DNA of 47,600 nt from contig CAJQPP010000099.1 of assembly GCA_905480235.1 (NCBI GenBank), forward strand, positions 1 to 47,600, given 5' to 3'. Shown piece after piece: positions 16,007 through 25,163 of the stretch. The stretch comes from an uncultured Pirellulaceae bacterium (GTDB lineage: Bacteria; Planctomycetota; Planctomycetia; Pirellulales; Pirellulaceae). Position 1 is the first letter of the stretch. The number at the start of each line of letters is the position of its first letter. The notes beneath the pieces were generated by a model that searched no databases, had not been told where the DNA came from, and saw only the letters and a program-made list of their open reading frames with translations. A program made the position numbers and the translations under genes.

Positions 16007-16762
16007 TTAATCGCGAGAAAAGGCCATCACTAATTGCAGGATGTAGTAGAACATCATGGCGAGGCCTGAGAACAACGATAATGCTGCACCCACATATTGG
16101 TCAGTTCGATAGTTGTGGAGCACCCTGGAGGTGTCGTAGAGGACGACTCCCACCGAAAACAAAACCATCGCACTCATGAAGAGCACCCCAAAAATTGGCA
16201 AGCTAAAAACGACACCAATGATGATTGCGGCAAGACTCACGAGCGAACCGACCACCAACGCGGGGCGGAGGAAGGAAAAATCGGCCTTAGTGACGAAAAC
16301 CGTAAGCGTTAAACCCGCAAATGCGATGATCGTCAAAGTCGAGGCGGTCAGAATGGCACCTGGATAGTAGGCCTGAGCGATCGCCAAAATAGGGACAAAA
16401 ATGGCCGTCCAAGCTAATACGTAGAGGCCAAGTCCCAAATATTGTTTCGACACACTGGTGTTGCTGTGGGCCCATTGACTGGCCAACCAGCTGGCGCCCA
16501 TGAATGCGCCCATCACGACCAGCCATCCCATGCCCGTAAAGGTATTTTGCACCATCGGCAATATCTGGTTACCGAATAGTGTAAAGATCGCCACTTCCAA
16601 AAGGATGAAAGCGCTCACCGCTCCGGCCAAGTGCATGTAGGTCCGCCGAATGAAGGTCACTCGTTCGGAGACCTCAGCCTGCGCCGCTGGCACTTGGTAA
16701 TTATGGGCCAACGCGGCATACGGGTTGGTTTTTAGGTTATCTTGTGGTTTTCCAAAACTCAT
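16007..16762 (-). CDS. Bax inhibitor-1/YccA-family membrane protein
   Basis: A 251-aa protein with a ~45-residue polar N-terminus (NPYAALAHNYQVPAA) followed by seven hydrophobic segments. Family features include the TYMHLAGAV start of TM1, the VLYDTSRVLHNY loop before the last helix, and the end ALSLFSGLAMMFYYILQL. Members are inner-membrane proteins proposed to leak calcium or to modulate proteases such as FtsH (in E. coli YccA). The ATG at 16762 has a GCGAGG site upstream; the longer frame adds residues with no features. A strong terminator follows. Confidence 0.88.
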   Translation of the reverse strand: MSFGKPQDNLKTNPYAALAHNYQVPAAQAEVSERVTFIRRTYMHLAGAVSAFILLEVAIFTLFGNQILPMVQNTFTGMGWLVVMGAFMGASWLASQWAHSNTSVSKQYLGLGLYVLAWTAIFVPILAIAQAYYPGAILTASTLTIIAFAGLTLTVFVTKADFSFLRPALVVGSLVSLAAIIIGVVFSLPIFGVLFMSAMVLFSVGVVLYDTSRVLHNYRTDQYVGAALSLFSGLAMMFYYILQLVMAFSRD

Positions 16763-17059
16763 CAAATTGCCTCGCCCTTGCAGGGTCAGTAAGATCCGAA
16801 CCGGTTTTGCTAAAATTTGCAACAATCAGGCAGCTAAGTCCTTAGGGAAACATACCGCCGAGCCATGAAAGCGTCAACTTTTAATGGCCGCTAGAGCGTT
16901 TTTTGTAAGAACCACCGGATGCTCAGGATTTGCTGATTGAAAGCCGTAATTTCGTTACTTGACATACGACTGGAGCGGATTGACAATTCGAGCACGAAAG
17001 TTGGTCGGCCGGTTTCTTCGGTCTTTTGAAACGAATTCAACGAATAAGGCAGGGTTGCT

Positions 17060-17629
17060 ATGATTTTGACCGGCGACGAAATCGCTCGGCGGATGGGTAA
17101 TGACGTTCGCATCGATCCTTACGACGAGCGAAATCTTAACCCCAACAGCTACAACCTTTCGTTGCACGACGAAATTCTTACCTACGAAGAAGTCGTTTTG
17201 GACATGCGAAAGTGCAACCGCGTCAAACGACTGACCATTCCCCGGGACGGTTTGACCCTACAACCCAACAAGCTCTATCTCGCCCGCACGATTGAGCGGA
17301 CGGAAACCCATAATCTGGTACCTATGATCGAGGGTCGCTCATCGATTGGACGTCTTGGTCTGTTTGTGCACGTCACGGCTGGTTTTGGTGACGTTGGTTT
17401 CTGTGGTTTCTGGACCCTCGAGATGTTTGCGGTTCAACCGGTCCGCATCTATCCAGGTGTATCGATCTGTCAAATCTTTTACCACTCCGTGGTGGGCGAT
17501 ATTTCAGAATACAAGAAATCAAGCAAGTACCAAAACAACCACGACATTCAGCCGAGTCTTCTCTTCCGTGAATTAAATCCGGAAGCAGAAAAAGAGGACT
17601 CTCAAATGAAGCTGGGCTTTCCTGTTTAA
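17060..17629 (+). CDS. dcd: dCTP deaminase
   Basis: A 189-aa dCTP deaminase of normal length, in the dUTPase-fold family; it converts dCTP to dUTP for dTMP synthesis. The start MILTGDEIARRM, the EGRSSIGRLGL motif (91-101) and the catalytic Glu121 in FWTLEM are all seen. Whether it is mono- or bifunctional (with dUTPase activity) cannot be told from sequence alone. It appears to be a single-gene unit. Confidence 0.93.
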   Translation: MILTGDEIARRMGNDVRIDPYDERNLNPNSYNLSLHDEILTYEEVVLDMRKCNRVKRLTIPRDGLTLQPNKLYLARTIERTETHNLVPMIEGRSSIGRLGLFVHVTAGFGDVGFCGFWTLEMFAVQPVRIYPGVSICQIFYHSVVGDISEYKKSSKYQNNHDIQPSLLFRELNPEAEKEDSQMKLGFPV

Positions 17630-17987
17630 CTTGTGGATGCCATCGCCAGGTGGCTTGGGCGACAATGGCATAAGCCAATCGGCCAATCAGGGAAACTGCT
17701 TGGGAATGCACCAAGGAAGCGGTGCAGGAATTCTCAAAGGAGAGATTGTCTGAGGTAGCAAACCGCCTTTCGGCGATCGACTATTATATTTGTAACGGTT
17801 GTCCGGTTGCGTAATCCTTGCGGTTGAAGGTTTTTCGCATGTTTGGGTTGCAACCTTGCGCCGTTGGGTTTTGCTGGGAAAAGAGTTCCTTTTCTAAAGT
17901 CTCGTATTGTCCTCGTCTGCGCACGGAATAAATTCGTTGCAGCAATTGCATTGGAACCCAGATTCGGAATGTCCGAGTCGGCCAGTG
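17630..17987. other. Intergenic stretch after dcd
   Basis: No gene or RNA is recognised. The frame of the next gene is open back to 17907 with a TTG start, so up to 81 bp of this stretch may be coding. Confidence 0.35.
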
Positions 17988-18590
17988 ATGGACCAAGACG
18001 AGATAGTGACAAAACTGATGAACGAAGTTGACCAATTACTTTTGAATGCCCGTCTGCGTGACGAAATTGAGCCATTCGTAGATGAATCGCTGAATCTTCT
18101 CAATTCCCGTAGGTTATCGCTGGAATTGGAAAATGAATTTTTGGCCTCGATGTTGGCATGGGAAAAAGCTCCCGTACTGCCCATTGGCCAGTGGTTCGAA
18201 CCGGAATTAAAACTCCCCGCTCCAGACTCGCAAACGGATGAGCAGTTGCACCAGCAATTGCATCAAGTGATCGGCCGCCTCTACGAGAAACACATCGTTC
18301 TGGAATACACCGATCATCTCTCCGATCGGCAGCTCATGTGCTTGATCATCCGGGATATTTTACCTGCTCAAGAAAAACGCATTTGCGATCCCAGCAGCGT
18401 TTTGCACTGGCAGTGTATTGACGAGCAAATCGACGAAGAGGATTGGTTGCGATTCTACGCCACCGATCGTCAACGAGCTGCTTGGTTCGAGGAGCACGAG
18501 TTGTCTCTTCCGCCTAAAGAAAACCCACCCTTCTCAAGGCGACTTCCCGGGCAAACAGGTCAGACCGGTCAAACCGGTCAAACGGGTTAG
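17988..18590 (+). CDS. Hypothetical protein with a GQT-repeat tail
   Basis: A ~200-aa acidic, Leu- and Gln-rich protein with no recognised domain and no signal peptide. The middle has DEQLHQQLHQVIGRLYEKHI and WFEEHELSLPP. It ends in four GQT/GQTG repeats encoded by tandem 9-bp units (GGTCAAACC-like). The start is uncertain: ATG 17988 is used, TTG 17907 would add 27 residues. It lies between dcd and the polysaccharide cluster and is not clearly part of either. Confidence 0.5.
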   Translation: MDQDEIVTKLMNEVDQLLLNARLRDEIEPFVDESLNLLNSRRLSLELENEFLASMLAWEKAPVLPIGQWFEPELKLPAPDSQTDEQLHQQLHQVIGRLYEKHIVLEYTDHLSDRQLMCLIIRDILPAQEKRICDPSSVLHWQCIDEQIDEEDWLRFYATDRQRAAWFEEHELSLPPKENPPFSRRLPGQTGQTGQTGQTG

Positions 18591-18934
18591 GCCGTTTGGC
18601 GGCAAAACACCAGCCGCGCGAAGCTGCGAGGGAGCCATTGAGGTTCCAGCACAGCATTGAGGCATGGCCAAAACGTTCTTATCAAATTCAATCCCGTAGA
18701 ATTGGTATAATCGGACCCCAAATGTTGCTTTCTTGCATCCCATTTCCGTTGTTTTCCGGTATTGCCGGATTACACTGAATTGCAATCTGGGTTGGTTTTC
18801 AGCATTCCAGGCTTCTTTCCGTTAGCTATATTACGGATTCACAGGGGGGCCGGCAAGTGTGACTCGTCGTTGTGACGAACAGGAAATCTAGCTCTCCATT
18901 TCCTGACACGGCACTGATAAGTGCGAGTAGAGCA
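18591..18934. other. Leader region of the exopolysaccharide cluster
   Basis: No gene seen. It contains a candidate extended -10 promoter at 18703-18711. The Wzz-like frame is open upstream to a GTG at 18872, so the 3' part may be coding. Confidence 0.4.
18703..18711 (+). promoter_or_regulatory. Candidate extended -10 promoter
   Basis: The bases TGGTATAAT form an extended -10 element (TGn plus a perfect TATAAT). There is no good -35, which extended -10 promoters do not need. It would give a leader of about 215 nt before the Wzz-like gene. Confidence 0.45.
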
Positions 18935-20473
18935 ATGTCACTTACTGTCGAAAAAACGATTTCCATCGAGCAGTTAATGCAGGCGGTCGGGCGTCATAAG
19001 CTCCTTGGCGTTTTTGTGTTCGCTTTGGTCTTTGCCGCATTCGTATCCGCTTGGTTATTTCTTCCTCGGGAATATGGATCGGAGGGCCGCATGGTAGTCC
19101 GAGTTGGCCGCTCCAATCTGAGTATCAATGCGACACCCGAGGCGGCAAGCATGGTCTCTATTCAGGACACTCGCGAAACGGAAATTCTTTCGGTGATGGA
19201 TTTGATTCAATCCCACGCGGTGCTGGCGCAAGTCGTCGACGCGATCGGGCCTGAGAAAATCCTAGCGAATGAAATGGAAATTCCGCTATCGTTTTTTAAC
19301 CGCGAATCAGAAAAACCCGTCGATCCGACGGCGATCCAATATGCGGTGGCGCGTAAGCGTGAAAAAGCGATTAAAAGATTGAGTGGCGAATTAGTGGTGG
19401 CAAGTGAAAAACGGTCGCCCAATATCTCGGTTTTTTGCACGGGCGCTTCTCCCGAACTGGCTCAGGAAATTGTCGACGAATTGATGAGCACGACACAGGA
19501 TGTGCATGTGCAAGTGCATTCTGTAGATCGGTCCCGTTCGATGTTTGATCGGGAGTTGGAGCAAAAAGAGAGCGAACTCAAGATGGCTCAACAGGAGCTT
19601 GAAAAATTCGCGTCTGAAAACGGATTCTTATCGATCGATGAGGCTCGTCAAACCTTAAACGGTGTGATTGATAAACTCGAAAATGATCTCGTCAATACGC
19701 GTGTAAATCTCAAGCAATCTATCGCGATGGTGGCGGAATTTGAAAAACAGGCTTCTAGCATTGATGCTGAATTTGATCTGCCGCGGATGGGCATGGAAAA
19801 GGCCGCAACGGCAGGTGCTCAAGGAACACTCTACGAGCGGATTGCCGAAAAAGCTCGTTTGATGGCGCGGTATAAAGAAGGTCATCCGAAAATTAATGAA
19901 ATTAACGACGAGATTTCAAGACTGCGAAAAGACGTTGGCGAATTGGAAGAAGATCGCATGGAATTCGCAAAAATCCGAAATCCAGTCTACGAACAACTGC
20001 AGGTGGCTTTGATAAAAGAAACCGCTAATGCCGAGGCTTTACAGGGAAGGCTGCAACAAATCGAAATAGCGTTAGGCGACAAAGCTCATCATCTTTCCAA
20101 TCTGAATCGATTAAAAACGGAAGCTTCGTTTCTGGAACGAAAAATTGGTTTGGCCCAAACGACGTTTGATTCCTACGCCAAGAAACGCAACGAAGCGAGA
20201 ATGGTCGATCAACTGGAAAAAGAAGACATCTCCGACGTGGTCATTCAACAACCGGCGACATTGATGTTTCGGAAGGTTAGCCCCAAAGGAAGCGTGATCC
20301 TGTCAGCTGGATTATTGTTTGCCATTGCTTGCGGATTATTAGCGACCCTGTTCGCGGACCGCAAGCAATTGCTGCAAACGGCGTCTCCAGAGGAGATCGC
20401 TGAATCGCTGGATGTCCCAATTCTGGCTGCTTTGCCTCGCACAACAGTTTCACGAACCGTATCTACACCCTAG
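18935..20473 (+). CDS. Wzz/GumC-like polysaccharide chain-length/export protein
   Basis: A 512-aa protein of the polysaccharide co-polymerase type. A first membrane segment (LGVFVFALVFAAFVSAWLFL, about 24-43) is followed by a Wzz domain with IQDTRETEILSVMDLIQS, a long coiled coil (about 200-440; ELEQKESELKMAQQELEKFA), and a second membrane segment near 450-470 (SAGLLFAIACGLLATLFA). It is thought to sit in the inner membrane and extend through the periplasm, controlling polymer length or export. It has no fused tyrosine-kinase domain; the next gene encodes a kinase-like protein. ATG 18935 was chosen; GTG 18872 is possible. Confidence 0.83.
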   Translation: MSLTVEKTISIEQLMQAVGRHKLLGVFVFALVFAAFVSAWLFLPREYGSEGRMVVRVGRSNLSINATPEAASMVSIQDTRETEILSVMDLIQSHAVLAQVVDAIGPEKILANEMEIPLSFFNRESEKPVDPTAIQYAVARKREKAIKRLSGELVVASEKRSPNISVFCTGASPELAQEIVDELMSTTQDVHVQVHSVDRSRSMFDRELEQKESELKMAQQELEKFASENGFLSIDEARQTLNGVIDKLENDLVNTRVNLKQSIAMVAEFEKQASSIDAEFDLPRMGMEKAATAGAQGTLYERIAEKARLMARYKEGHPKINEINDEISRLRKDVGELEEDRMEFAKIRNPVYEQLQVALIKETANAEALQGRLQQIEIALGDKAHHLSNLNRLKTEASFLERKIGLAQTTFDSYAKKRNEARMVDQLEKEDISDVVIQQPATLMFRKVSPKGSVILSAGLLFAIACGLLATLFADRKQLLQTASPEEIAESLDVPILAALPRTTVSRTVSTP

Positions 20474-20479
20474 CCAACA

Positions 20480-21127
20480 ATGATTCAGAACGTCAGTAAT
20501 TCGAACTGCGTGAAGGTGAGAACGAATGTTCGCTTGCAGGAACATTTCTACGCCTTAGGTCGCCGCATTATGCGTTGGCGTCAAACCGCTGGCATGGGCG
20601 GCGAGACCGGTGTCAGTATCGGGGTTACCAGTATGGGTGCGAAATCCGGACCAAGCTCGGTGGCTTTCAATCTTGCCGCTGCCATTGCAGATTTAGGTCA
20701 AAAAAACGTTTTGTTTGTGGAGCCTCTTTACCATTCGATGTGTCTTTCACGGAAAGTCCGTCGCCCCTCGTTTGGATTTAGCGAGTTGCTACGCAGCGAA
20801 CAGGTTTCAGCTGATTGTATCCGTAAAACTACGTTGGAGAATTTGTATTTATTGCCATGCGGAGCGTTGCCTGGCAAGTCAGCCTTGACCTTACCCGTCG
20901 ATGCTCTGGATTCTTTGCTTCCCGAAATGGCAGGTGATTTTGATTACATCATTTTTGACTTGCCGACCGCGACCGAATCGACCTTGTGTTTTCCCATTGT
21001 CGAACGACTCGACGGCGTCGTATTTGTTGAACAACCCCGTTTGGACCAGCAGACATTTGCTCAAGCCGTGAAACGTATGCGTGCGCTAGATTGCGCTGTG
21101 ATTGGATTGGTACTTAATAATACCTAG
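20480..21127 (+). CDS. BY-kinase-like P-loop protein with broken Walker A
   Basis: A 215-aa protein similar to CpsD/CapB tyrosine kinases and ParA-like ATPases. It keeps the fold landmarks: VTSMGAKSGPSSVAFNLA (49-66), VLFVEP (77-82, the Walker A' site with Glu for Asp) and FDYIIFDLPTA (154-164). The Walker A lysine position is Pro58 (GAKSGPSS against the usual GxGEGKST). No Tyr-rich tail is present. It is probably not an active kinase and may be a regulatory or structural partner of the Wzz-like protein encoded 6 bp upstream. It belongs to the same operon. Confidence 0.75.
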   Translation: MIQNVSNSNCVKVRTNVRLQEHFYALGRRIMRWRQTAGMGGETGVSIGVTSMGAKSGPSSVAFNLAAAIADLGQKNVLFVEPLYHSMCLSRKVRRPSFGFSELLRSEQVSADCIRKTTLENLYLLPCGALPGKSALTLPVDALDSLLPEMAGDFDYIIFDLPTATESTLCFPIVERLDGVVFVEQPRLDQQTFAQAVKRMRALDCAVIGLVLNNT

Positions 21128-21177
21128 CACCTAAACCTTAGCTCTACACCCTCGAATCAATCATTTTGAGACCCCGA

Positions 21178-22368
21178 ATGATTTCTCGTTTTCGTAAAAA
21201 AAATGGACGCGTATTAATAATGCGTCCTGCTGCGCAAAAACACTTCGTCCGAGACGTTGAGTTCTTGAATGCGCAGAACTTCGAACGCCTTGTCGAAAAA
21301 GAAATGTGCCGGGCCGAAAGACGGCATCTTTATTTTTGCGTCGTGCTGGTCAGGTTCGATGGCATTTCCACATTGGCTGCTAAATCCCAATACCATGCAT
21401 TGTCCGAGAAGTTTCGTGCTCGTCTGCGAATTACGGATGAAATCGGCATCTATCAAAATGAATTTGCCGTTCTGCTGCCTGAAACATTGGCTTCGGAAGC
21501 CGCTTTGGTCGCAAATGATCTAGTAGCCATCGGTGAGGAGTTGGGGCTCAAGCTTATCATCGAAATTTTTGCCTACCCAGAATCTGATGGCACACCTGTT
21601 TCCGGAAACAGCTCCCAAGAACGATTGGATAAGGTTTCCCGTCCAGCTGATTGCGACAGACCGGGTTCGGTACGTTTGAAATCCCAGGTGGCCAAGGCAG
21701 TGGTTGGGGATGGTGTTTCCCATGTCGGTGCGGAAACGATTAAAACGCATCGCCTGCAAATTGGAACGCCGACCCCTTTCTGGAAGCGGGCGATGGATAT
21801 CTGCGGTTCGGTGGTCGGTTTGGTGCTGCTATCTCCATTGCTCATAGCGATTTCAATCGCAATAAAATTAACATCCCGAGGCCCCGTCATCTTCACGCAA
21901 TGGCGGGAAGGAAAAGATGGAGAGTTATTTCAAATTTACAAGTTTCGTACGATGTGCATCGATGCAGAGAAACAGGTTTCCACCGTCCGGGAATTCAGCG
22001 AACAGGATGGCCCCGCATTTAAGTTGAAAGATGATCCTCGTGTGACTGGCCTGGGTCGCTACTTGAGAAAATGTTGTGCGGACGAATTGCCACAACTTGT
22101 GAATGTATTGAAGGGCCAAATGTCTTTAGTGGGGCCACGGCCATTGCCAGTTGACGAGTCCTATGCCTGCACGCCTTGGCAACGTCGTCGGTTAGCGGCG
22201 TTACCCGGGCTAACCTGTTTTTGGCAAGTGGAAGGCGGTCGTGAAATTGCTTTTAACGATTGGATGCGAATGGATTTAGCTTACATACGCTGCCGCAGCC
22301 TAATGACCGACGTGAAATTAATCCTTAAGACCGTGATCGTGACCGTCCTTCACAAGGGTTCGGTGTAG
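21178..22368 (+). CDS. GGDEF-like domain fused to a bacterial sugar transferase
   Basis: A 396-aa fusion. Residues ~28-130 look like a degenerate GGDEF domain: NFERLVEKEMCRAERR, VVLVRFDG, then TDEIGIYQNEFAVLLPET, where YQNEF replaces the GGDEF signature, so it cannot be an ordinary diguanylate cyclase. After a linker, residues ~201-396 are a polyprenyl-phosphate sugar-phosphate transferase: one hydrophobic helix (GSVVGLVLLSPLLIAISIAI), then FQIYKFRTM, DDPRVTGLGRYLRK, DELPQL and SLVGPRP. The enzyme loads the first sugar on undecaprenyl phosphate for polysaccharide assembly. The GGDEF-like part may sense c-di-GMP or another ligand (inference). ATG 21178 is used; TTG 21166 and ATG 21220 are alternatives. 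Confidence 0.83.
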   Translation: MISRFRKKNGRVLIMRPAAQKHFVRDVEFLNAQNFERLVEKEMCRAERRHLYFCVVLVRFDGISTLAAKSQYHALSEKFRARLRITDEIGIYQNEFAVLLPETLASEAALVANDLVAIGEELGLKLIIEIFAYPESDGTPVSGNSSQERLDKVSRPADCDRPGSVRLKSQVAKAVVGDGVSHVGAETIKTHRLQIGTPTPFWKRAMDICGSVVGLVLLSPLLIAISIAIKLTSRGPVIFTQWREGKDGELFQIYKFRTMCIDAEKQVSTVREFSEQDGPAFKLKDDPRVTGLGRYLRKCCADELPQLVNVLKGQMSLVGPRPLPVDESYACTPWQRRRLAALPGLTCFWQVEGGREIAFNDWMRMDLAYIRCRSLMTDVKLILKTVIVTVLHKGSV

Positions 22369-22376
22369 GTAAGCCC

Positions 22377-23738
22377 ATGATTGTGAAACCACAAAAACCA
22401 CTTCACTGGGCTATTGTTGGTGGAGGCATGCTCGGTTTGACTTTGGCCCACCGTATGTCAGCCCAAGGCCATCATGTCTCATTGATCGAGGCCGGTGATC
22501 AGCTCGGAGGGTTGACCTCCGTCTGGGAGTTGGGCAGCGTTACTTGGGAAAAACACTACCACGTGATTCTCTTGTCCGATTCGCGGCTGAGAAATCTCCT
22601 GCAAGAGGTCCAGTTAGAAGATCAATTGAAATGGGTGGAAACAAAAACCGGTTTCTTCACCGACGGACAGATGTATTCCATGTCGGATACAAAAGAATTT
22701 CTGACCTTCCCACCGCTCAAATTTATTGAGAAAATTCGTCTGGGTGGCACGATCTTCTACGCGTCAAAAATCCGCAATTGGAAACGTTTGGAAAAAATCC
22801 CGGTCACGAAATGGCTGAAGCGTTGGTCCGGCAAAGGTACCTTTGAAAAGATTTGGATGCCTTTGTTGAGAGCAAAACTTGGGGATGCCTATGAAGTTAC
22901 CTCTGCCAGCTTTATCTGGGCTGCTATCAGTCGTATGTATAAGGCTCGCCGTAGTGGGCTCAAGAAAGAGATGTTCGGGTATGTGCGTGGCGGTTACCGA
23001 ACCATCATCCAGCGAATGGCTTCCATTTTAAGCGAGCGTAACGTCCCGGTCTTGACCGGACACGCGATTCGCCGCGTGCAAAAAAATGCGGACGGTAAAT
23101 TTACCATCGACTTTGCTGACCAGCCATCACAGGAATTTGACCGTGTGATAATGACGACTCCGTCCACCGTGATTGAGAAAGCTTGTGTCGACCTGACTGA
23201 TGATGAACGCAGTCGATTAGGAAGCACCCAATATCTAGGAATTGTGAACGCTTCGATGCTGGTCGATAAACCCGTTTCACCTTACTACGTCACCAATATC
23301 ACGGATGGTTGGGTGCCAATGACGGCCGTGATCGAAATGTCGAATATCGTTGATCGCGAGGAAACCGATCAAAAGTCCCTAATTTACTTGCCCAAGTATG
23401 TGCCTGCAGGCGACCCGCTATTCGAAAAATCCGATGAGGAAATTCGCGAGAGCTTTTTAACCGCGATGGAAAAAATGCACCCCGAATTTTCCCGTGACGA
23501 TGTTTCAGCTTTTCGGATTGCCAGAGCTCGAAATGTTATGGCCATACCGACGTTGGAGTATTCGAAGTCGTTGCCGGAGCAAACTTCGTCCGTACCTGGA
23601 TTGTATTTGGTGAACTCGGCTTACATCACCAAGGGGAATTTGAATGTCAACGAAACCATCCAGATTGCGGAAGATGCCATGGATGGTTGCTTAAAAGCCG
23701 AGCTGGCGAATCACAAAGTCGGTGTGGCGACTCGTTAA
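22377..23738 (+). CDS. FAD-dependent amine-oxidase-like oxidoreductase of the polysaccharide cluster
   Basis: A 453-aa flavoprotein of the NAD(P)/FAD-dependent amine oxidase/protoporphyrinogen-oxidase-like fold. The N-terminal dinucleotide motif is WAIVGGGMLGLTLA with an acidic strand end (LIEAGDQLGGL), and the C-terminal FAD motif is near YLVNSAYITKGNLNVNETI. Proteins of this kind occur in polysaccharide gene clusters, but their substrate is not known to me; UDP-galactopyranose-mutase-like activity is a loose possibility. It starts 8 bp after the sugar transferase, so it is probably the last gene of the operon. Its stop abuts the stop of the next gene on the opposite strand. Confidence 0.82.
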   Translation: MIVKPQKPLHWAIVGGGMLGLTLAHRMSAQGHHVSLIEAGDQLGGLTSVWELGSVTWEKHYHVILLSDSRLRNLLQEVQLEDQLKWVETKTGFFTDGQMYSMSDTKEFLTFPPLKFIEKIRLGGTIFYASKIRNWKRLEKIPVTKWLKRWSGKGTFEKIWMPLLRAKLGDAYEVTSASFIWAAISRMYKARRSGLKKEMFGYVRGGYRTIIQRMASILSERNVPVLTGHAIRRVQKNADGKFTIDFADQPSQEFDRVIMTTPSTVIEKACVDLTDDERSRLGSTQYLGIVNASMLVDKPVSPYYVTNITDGWVPMTAVIEMSNIVDREETDQKSLIYLPKYVPAGDPLFEKSDEEIRESFLTAMEKMHPEFSRDDVSAFRIARARNVMAIPTLEYSKSLPEQTSSVPGLYLVNSAYITKGNLNVNETIQIAEDAMDGCLKAELANHKVGVATR

Positions 23739-25034
23739 TCACGTCTCTCGGTTTTCAGTATTAGAACGCTGAAATCGCTGCCCTATCAAAACGCCCACTG
23801 TGACCATCAAGGCCGTCAACAGGGCGAGACTACTAACGGCAGTCAGAACATGCCATAGCCTGCTGTTGTCGGTTAGCTGAAGGGCATTTTTACTGGATAT
23901 AGAGGCAAAATAACTGGCCGCTGGCACCGACGTTAAAACCATGACGACGCATCGCTGCCAATGGCTCCAGGAGCCAAATACTTTACTCCCGTAAAAGGTG
24001 AGCCCTACCCACGCTGGGATAAGAATCAAACAGTCATAGATGCTGTGATAAAATGCCACGAGGATGGTCAAGCCAATCAGCAGACCGCTGGCGTCGCTGG
24101 CGCCATGACGGTACCCCTTTTTCCCGATGTTCCAAAGCAGCCAACCGGGAAGGGCAAGAATGGGAACCATCGTTACTAAGTAGGTAAGGGCACTGGGGCT
24201 GGTCCCAGAGGATTTGCTGAGCAGGGCCAGCAGGTCGGTGCGAACCCAAGAATTTGCGGGGTTGATACCTGGATTGGCCTCGTGAGAGCGTTGGCTGTCA
24301 AGAATGCCTTGAACCACCTCGATCGGATTCGAAAACCATGCCAGCCAACCCAGCCCGATAAGCACTCCGGCGGTTGAAAAAAGGCCGCCAAGAATGACAG
24401 CTCGAAAATCTCTTCGACACAGCATCAAGATGGCCAGAGGCACCAGAAAGGTAGGTTTGAAAGAGGTTAGAAATATTCCTAAGCCGGCTAGCCATGGGCG
24501 TGTTCGGGCAAAATGCAACGCCAGTGTCGTGCCGATCGCCAGTTCTGCAGTGAAGTAACCTGTAAACAATGTCTGATGGCCGGGCCTCGATATCAAAACT
24601 AAGAGGATTACGGTCAACACCACGCCCCAAGTCGTTTTGTCTGAAATCAAACGACAGGACATCCACCCCAAGGCAACCAGCAGCAACGTGTTGAATCCAA
24701 AGAAGATAACGTTGGCGGGTTTCAAACCAGCGAGAACCAGCGGAGCGTGGGCTAAAAAATGAGCCGGTGAAAAAGGCGGCGCTGGTTTGGAAATCGGGTA
24801 ACCTTCGATGCCAGATTCCGTGTATGGACTGTCGCCATTCAATAGAATTTCTGTCGGCACATAAGTGCCGTAATGAAAATCGCTATGCCCGCGTTGCTCC
24901 CAGTTGAATTCCGTTGCCGGAGGTGACCAACCGCGGTACGTTCGCAACCCGATCACCCCCACCGCTCCGAGAATGCCAATGCACAGTAGTGCCTGGAAAA
25001 AGCGATTTTGGAAAAGCGAGTGGTCGGCAAGCAT
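23739..25034 (-). CDS. GT87-like (DUF2029) membrane glycosyltransferase
   Basis: A 431-aa polytopic membrane protein with about ten hydrophobic segments, of the GT-C/DUF2029 (GT87) type that uses polyprenyl-linked sugars. Typical are the first periplasmic loop with DFHYGTYVPTEILLNGDSPY and the later SFKPTFLVPLAILML. The acidic residues in the first loop (for example in HSDFHYGTY) may be part of the active site. The start is uncertain: ATG 25034 is used, but a TTG at 25106 is open. It may add a sugar to the polymer made by the divergent cluster; this is inference. Confidence 0.75.
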   Translation of the reverse strand: MLADHSLFQNRFFQALLCIGILGAVGVIGLRTYRGWSPPATEFNWEQRGHSDFHYGTYVPTEILLNGDSPYTESGIEGYPISKPAPPFSPAHFLAHAPLVLAGLKPANVIFFGFNTLLLVALGWMSCRLISDKTTWGVVLTVILLVLISRPGHQTLFTGYFTAELAIGTTLALHFARTRPWLAGLGIFLTSFKPTFLVPLAILMLCRRDFRAVILGGLFSTAGVLIGLGWLAWFSNPIEVVQGILDSQRSHEANPGINPANSWVRTDLLALLSKSSGTSPSALTYLVTMVPILALPGWLLWNIGKKGYRHGASDASGLLIGLTILVAFYHSIYDCLILIPAWVGLTFYGSKVFGSWSHWQRCVVMVLTSVPAASYFASISSKNALQLTDNSRLWHVLTAVSSLALLTALMVTVGVLIGQRFQRSNTENRET

Positions 25035-25163
25035 GGAGGTTTCGGAGTCAAACCGTAAATGGATCGAAGCGGACGCGCAAATAAGCACGATATTCGTTCC
25101 GCACAACGCCCTCTATGCATCATGGACACAATTTTAACGAACGTCCACAGCTTCCTCGCAAAA

